From: Chloroflexota bacterium
GTDB lineage: Bacteria > Chloroflexota > Anaerolineae > Fen-1058
Direction of reading: 5' to 3'
NCBI GenBank assembly: GCA_016219235.1
Contig: JACRBO010000279.1
Span: 1 to 7,086 of the forward strand
DNA length: 7,086 bases
Positions 5,602 through 7,086 of the stretch are shown piece after piece. Every line of letters starts with the position of its first letter. The stretch's first letter is position 1. The position numbers were made by a program, and so were the translations under genes. The notes under the pieces are model-generated. The model did no database searches and was not told where the DNA came from. It saw nothing but the letters and a program-made list of their open reading frames with translations.

Positions 5602-6672
5602 GGTTCCAGCCAACAGGCACGCAGCCTTATGGCCGGCAATGACTTCCACAAACGGCGGATCGATCTCTTTGCAGCGCTCGATCGCCACGGGACAGCGGGG
5701 ATGGAAACGGCAGCCGGTGGGCAGGTTGATGGGGTTGGGTGTTTCGCCCTGCAAAATCACCCGGTCGCGACGAAGCCGCGGATTGGGCACAGGCACAACC
5801 GATAGCAACGCCTTTGTGTAAGGATGCTGTGGATTTGTCAGGACCTCGTGCGTCATGCCAATCTCGACGATGCGGCCCAGATACATCACGGCCAAACGAT
5901 CGGCGAAGTAAGCGACTGTGCCCAGATCGTGCGTGATGAACAAGATGCTGATACCGCGTGAATCACGCAGGCCGCGCAGCAGGTTAAGAATGTCGGCGCG
6001 AATCGACACATCCAGCATCGAGACGGGTTCGTCGGCCACGAGCAATTCCGGCTCAAGGACCAATGCGCCCGCGATCACCACGCGCTGTCGCTGCCCGCCC
6101 GAGAGTTCATGCGGAAACCTCAAGAAATAATCTTCGGCGGGACGCAGCCCTGCATCTTCCAGCGCCGCTTTCACGCGCGCGATGCGCTGTGGTCGCGGCT
6201 TGATCAGTCCATGCACTTCCAACGGCTCGGCCACGATGTCGAAGATGGTCGATCGGGGATTGAGTGATTCGTAGGGGTCTTGAAAGATCATCTGCGCCTT
6301 CTGGCGCAGGTGTTTCATCGATACGGTCGGCAGATTCATCTGTTCACGCGTGACCACTTGAGGTTGCGGTGAAGATTCCAGCGCCACTAAACCCGCACGA
6401 CGACGACGCTCGCGCACGCCGACGATCTGCCCGTCAAACAAGATCGATCCATCGGTCTGTTCTTCCAGCCCCAGCAGTGTCTTGGCGATGGTCGTCTTGC
6501 CGCAGCCCGATTCGCCGACGAGTGCCAACACTTCGCCCTTCGCCACGTCGAACGAGACGCCGTCGATGGCCTTCACAAACGACGGCGACTTGCGGTGCAG
6601 CAGCTCGCCCATCGATTGCCGCACCGGGAAATATTTCTTCAAGCCGCTGATTGCCAGCATCGGCGTGGGCAT
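5581..6672 (-). CDS. dppF: DppF/OppF-type peptide ABC-transporter ATP-binding protein
   Basis: This 363-residue ATPase has every motif of an active nucleotide-binding domain: Walker A GESGCGKTT (53-61, K59), Q-loop FQDP (130-133), signature LSGGQ (190-194), Walker B with D-loop LLVADEPVSMLD (210-221) and H-loop THD (247-249). The C-terminal oligo_HPY domain has cysteines C321, C327, C334 and C352; in some related permease ATPases such cysteines bind an iron-sulfur cluster. The protein works on the inner face of the membrane with DppD and two permeases to import di- or oligopeptides; related systems take up nickel or sugars, so the substrate is open. An insert of about 34 residues (84-118), arginine-rich at its start, separates Walker A from the Q-loop and is absent from E. 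coli DppF. Its ATG overlaps the dppD stop by one base (TGATG), with GGAGG upstream, implying coupling. Confidence 0.94.
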   Translation of the reverse strand: MPTPMLAISGLKKYFPVRQSMGELLHRKSPSFVKAIDGVSFDVAKGEVLALVGESGCGKTTIAKTLLGLEEQTDGSILFDGQIVGVRERRRRAGLVALESSPQPQVVTREQMNLPTVSMKHLRQKAQMIFQDPYESLNPRSTIFDIVAEPLEVHGLIKPRPQRIARVKAALEDAGLRPAEDYFLRFPHELSGGQRQRVVIAGALVLEPELLVADEPVSMLDVSIRADILNLLRGLRDSRGISILFITHDLGTVAYFADRLAVMYLGRIVEIGMTHEVLTNPQHPYTKALLSVVPVPNPRLRRDRVILQGETPNPINLPTGCRFHPRCPVAIERCKEIDPPFVEVIAGHKAACLLAGTLSEAKS

Positions 6673-7086
6673 CAGGCGTCAACCTCCGGGCCGGACAGCA
6701 GATGACAGGCGGCCACGTGACGAGTAACGAGTGACGAGTGACGAGTAATTGCGCTGTTCGTCGCGAGTTCACCGCCCGTCACTTGAATCAATTTGGGCGG
6801 CACACTCGCGCATCGATCGATCCTCGCGTGACAACGCGGCTCGAAGCGGCAGCCGGGCGGCAGTTCATTCAGGCGCGGCGGATAGCCGGGAATGGAGGCT
6901 AATGTATCGCCGGGGCGATTGAGATCGGGAAAGGCTTGCAGCAAACGCTGCGTGTACGGGTGCTGCGGCGCGTTGTACACCACATCGATCGAGCCGTATT
7001 CGGCCACTTTGCCGCCGTACATTACCACGACGCTATCGCAAATTTCGGCGACCACGCCCAGGTCATGCGTGACCAATACGATCGCC
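6672..7086 (-). CDS. dppD: DppD/OppD-type peptide ABC-transporter ATP-binding protein (partial, N-terminus missing)
   Basis: Only the last 137 residues are in the window; the frame is open to the right edge, so about 200 residues with Walker A, Q-loop and signature lie beyond it. Seen are the H-loop THDLGVVAE, the conserved VVVMYGGKVAEYG strand, HPYTQRLLQAFPDL, and the oligo_HPY domain with CRFEPRC and a third cysteine. From that third cysteine to the last (in HVAAC) there are 34 residues, against 17 in the neighbouring DppF. The extra 17 or so include ITRHSSLVTRH, which is encoded by a tandem heptamer repeat. The reading frame is kept and the final AAC motif preserved. It pairs with dppF as the second ATPase of the importer. 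Confidence 0.9.
   Translation of the reverse strand, partial: AIVLVTHDLGVVAEICDSVVVMYGGKVAEYGSIDVVYNAPQHPYTQRLLQAFPDLNRPGDTLASIPGYPPRLNELPPGCRFEPRCHARIDRCASVPPKLIQVTGGELATNSAITRHSSLVTRHVAACHLLSGPEVDA
6719..6746. repeat. Heptamer tandem repeat (4 x 7 bp) inside dppD
   Basis: Four abutting 7-bp units run GACGAGT, AACGAGT, GACGAGT, GACGAGT on the plus strand, differing at one base. In the dppD frame they encode part of ITRHSSLVTRH. As 7 is not a multiple of 3, one unit more or fewer would break the frame. Heptamer tandem repeats (STRR) are well known in filamentous cyanobacteria; here the unit differs and lies in a gene. Confidence 0.85.

Noticed and set aside
6719..6746. CRISPR array or frameshifted pseudogene at the repeat in dppD
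   Set aside because: Units are only 7 bp with no spacers, so not CRISPR; the reading frame stays open and the conserved AAC motif is retained downstream, so dppD is not broken here.

Overview
This 7,086-base window comes from a bacterial chromosome, and every supported gene lies on the minus strand, so transcription runs from the right end to the left. GC content is moderately high. The mixture suggests a member of the Chloroflexota (for example an Anaerolineae-like lineage): a TldD/TldE pair, an AraC regulator fused to a GyrI-like effector domain, and a DppF with an arginine-rich insert. This placement is an inference, not a proof. Two features recall cyanobacterial genomes: the palindrome CGATCG is very frequent, in the manner of the HIP1 octamer, and there is a heptamer tandem repeat. 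The gene content does not otherwise point to cyanobacteria.

Right end (about 5580-7086): the last 137 residues of a DppD/OppD-type peptide ABC-transporter ATPase overlap by one base with a complete DppF/OppF-type partner. The permease and binding-protein genes are not in the window and may lie upstream, beyond position 7086. In DppD, a 28-bp block of four 7-bp repeats has become part of the reading frame within the cysteine-containing C-terminal domain.

Middle right (5001-5600): 68 bases after dppF comes a hicB-hicA toxin-antitoxin pair, antitoxin first and overlapping by ATGA. It has its own TATAAT candidate promoter and a strong intrinsic terminator with a perfect 13-bp stem.

Middle (2858-4882): a possible three-gene unit consists of a short TrmO/TsaA-type tRNA methyltransferase, a free-standing GyrI-like effector-binding protein, and an AraC regulator with its own GyrI-like domain. 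A 12-bp hairpin separates trmO from the two GyrI-domain genes, which are only nine bases apart. A weak terminator candidate follows.

Left (1-2905): a 332-base non-coding stretch holds the araC terminator candidate, a foldable block, a candidate promoter (TTGACA, TAGAAT) and a leader hairpin. Then come tldD, carrying the HExxxH metal site, and tldE, which starts at TTG and runs off the left edge. The two form the heterodimeric TldD/E metalloprotease. Their 89-base spacer holds a 70-bp element with 11-bp inverted ends and three 10-bp repeats.

I do not see a clear novel multi-gene system. The most interesting signals are the two small-repeat elements, one inside a gene, the CGATCG over-representation, and the paired GyrI-domain genes beside trmO.
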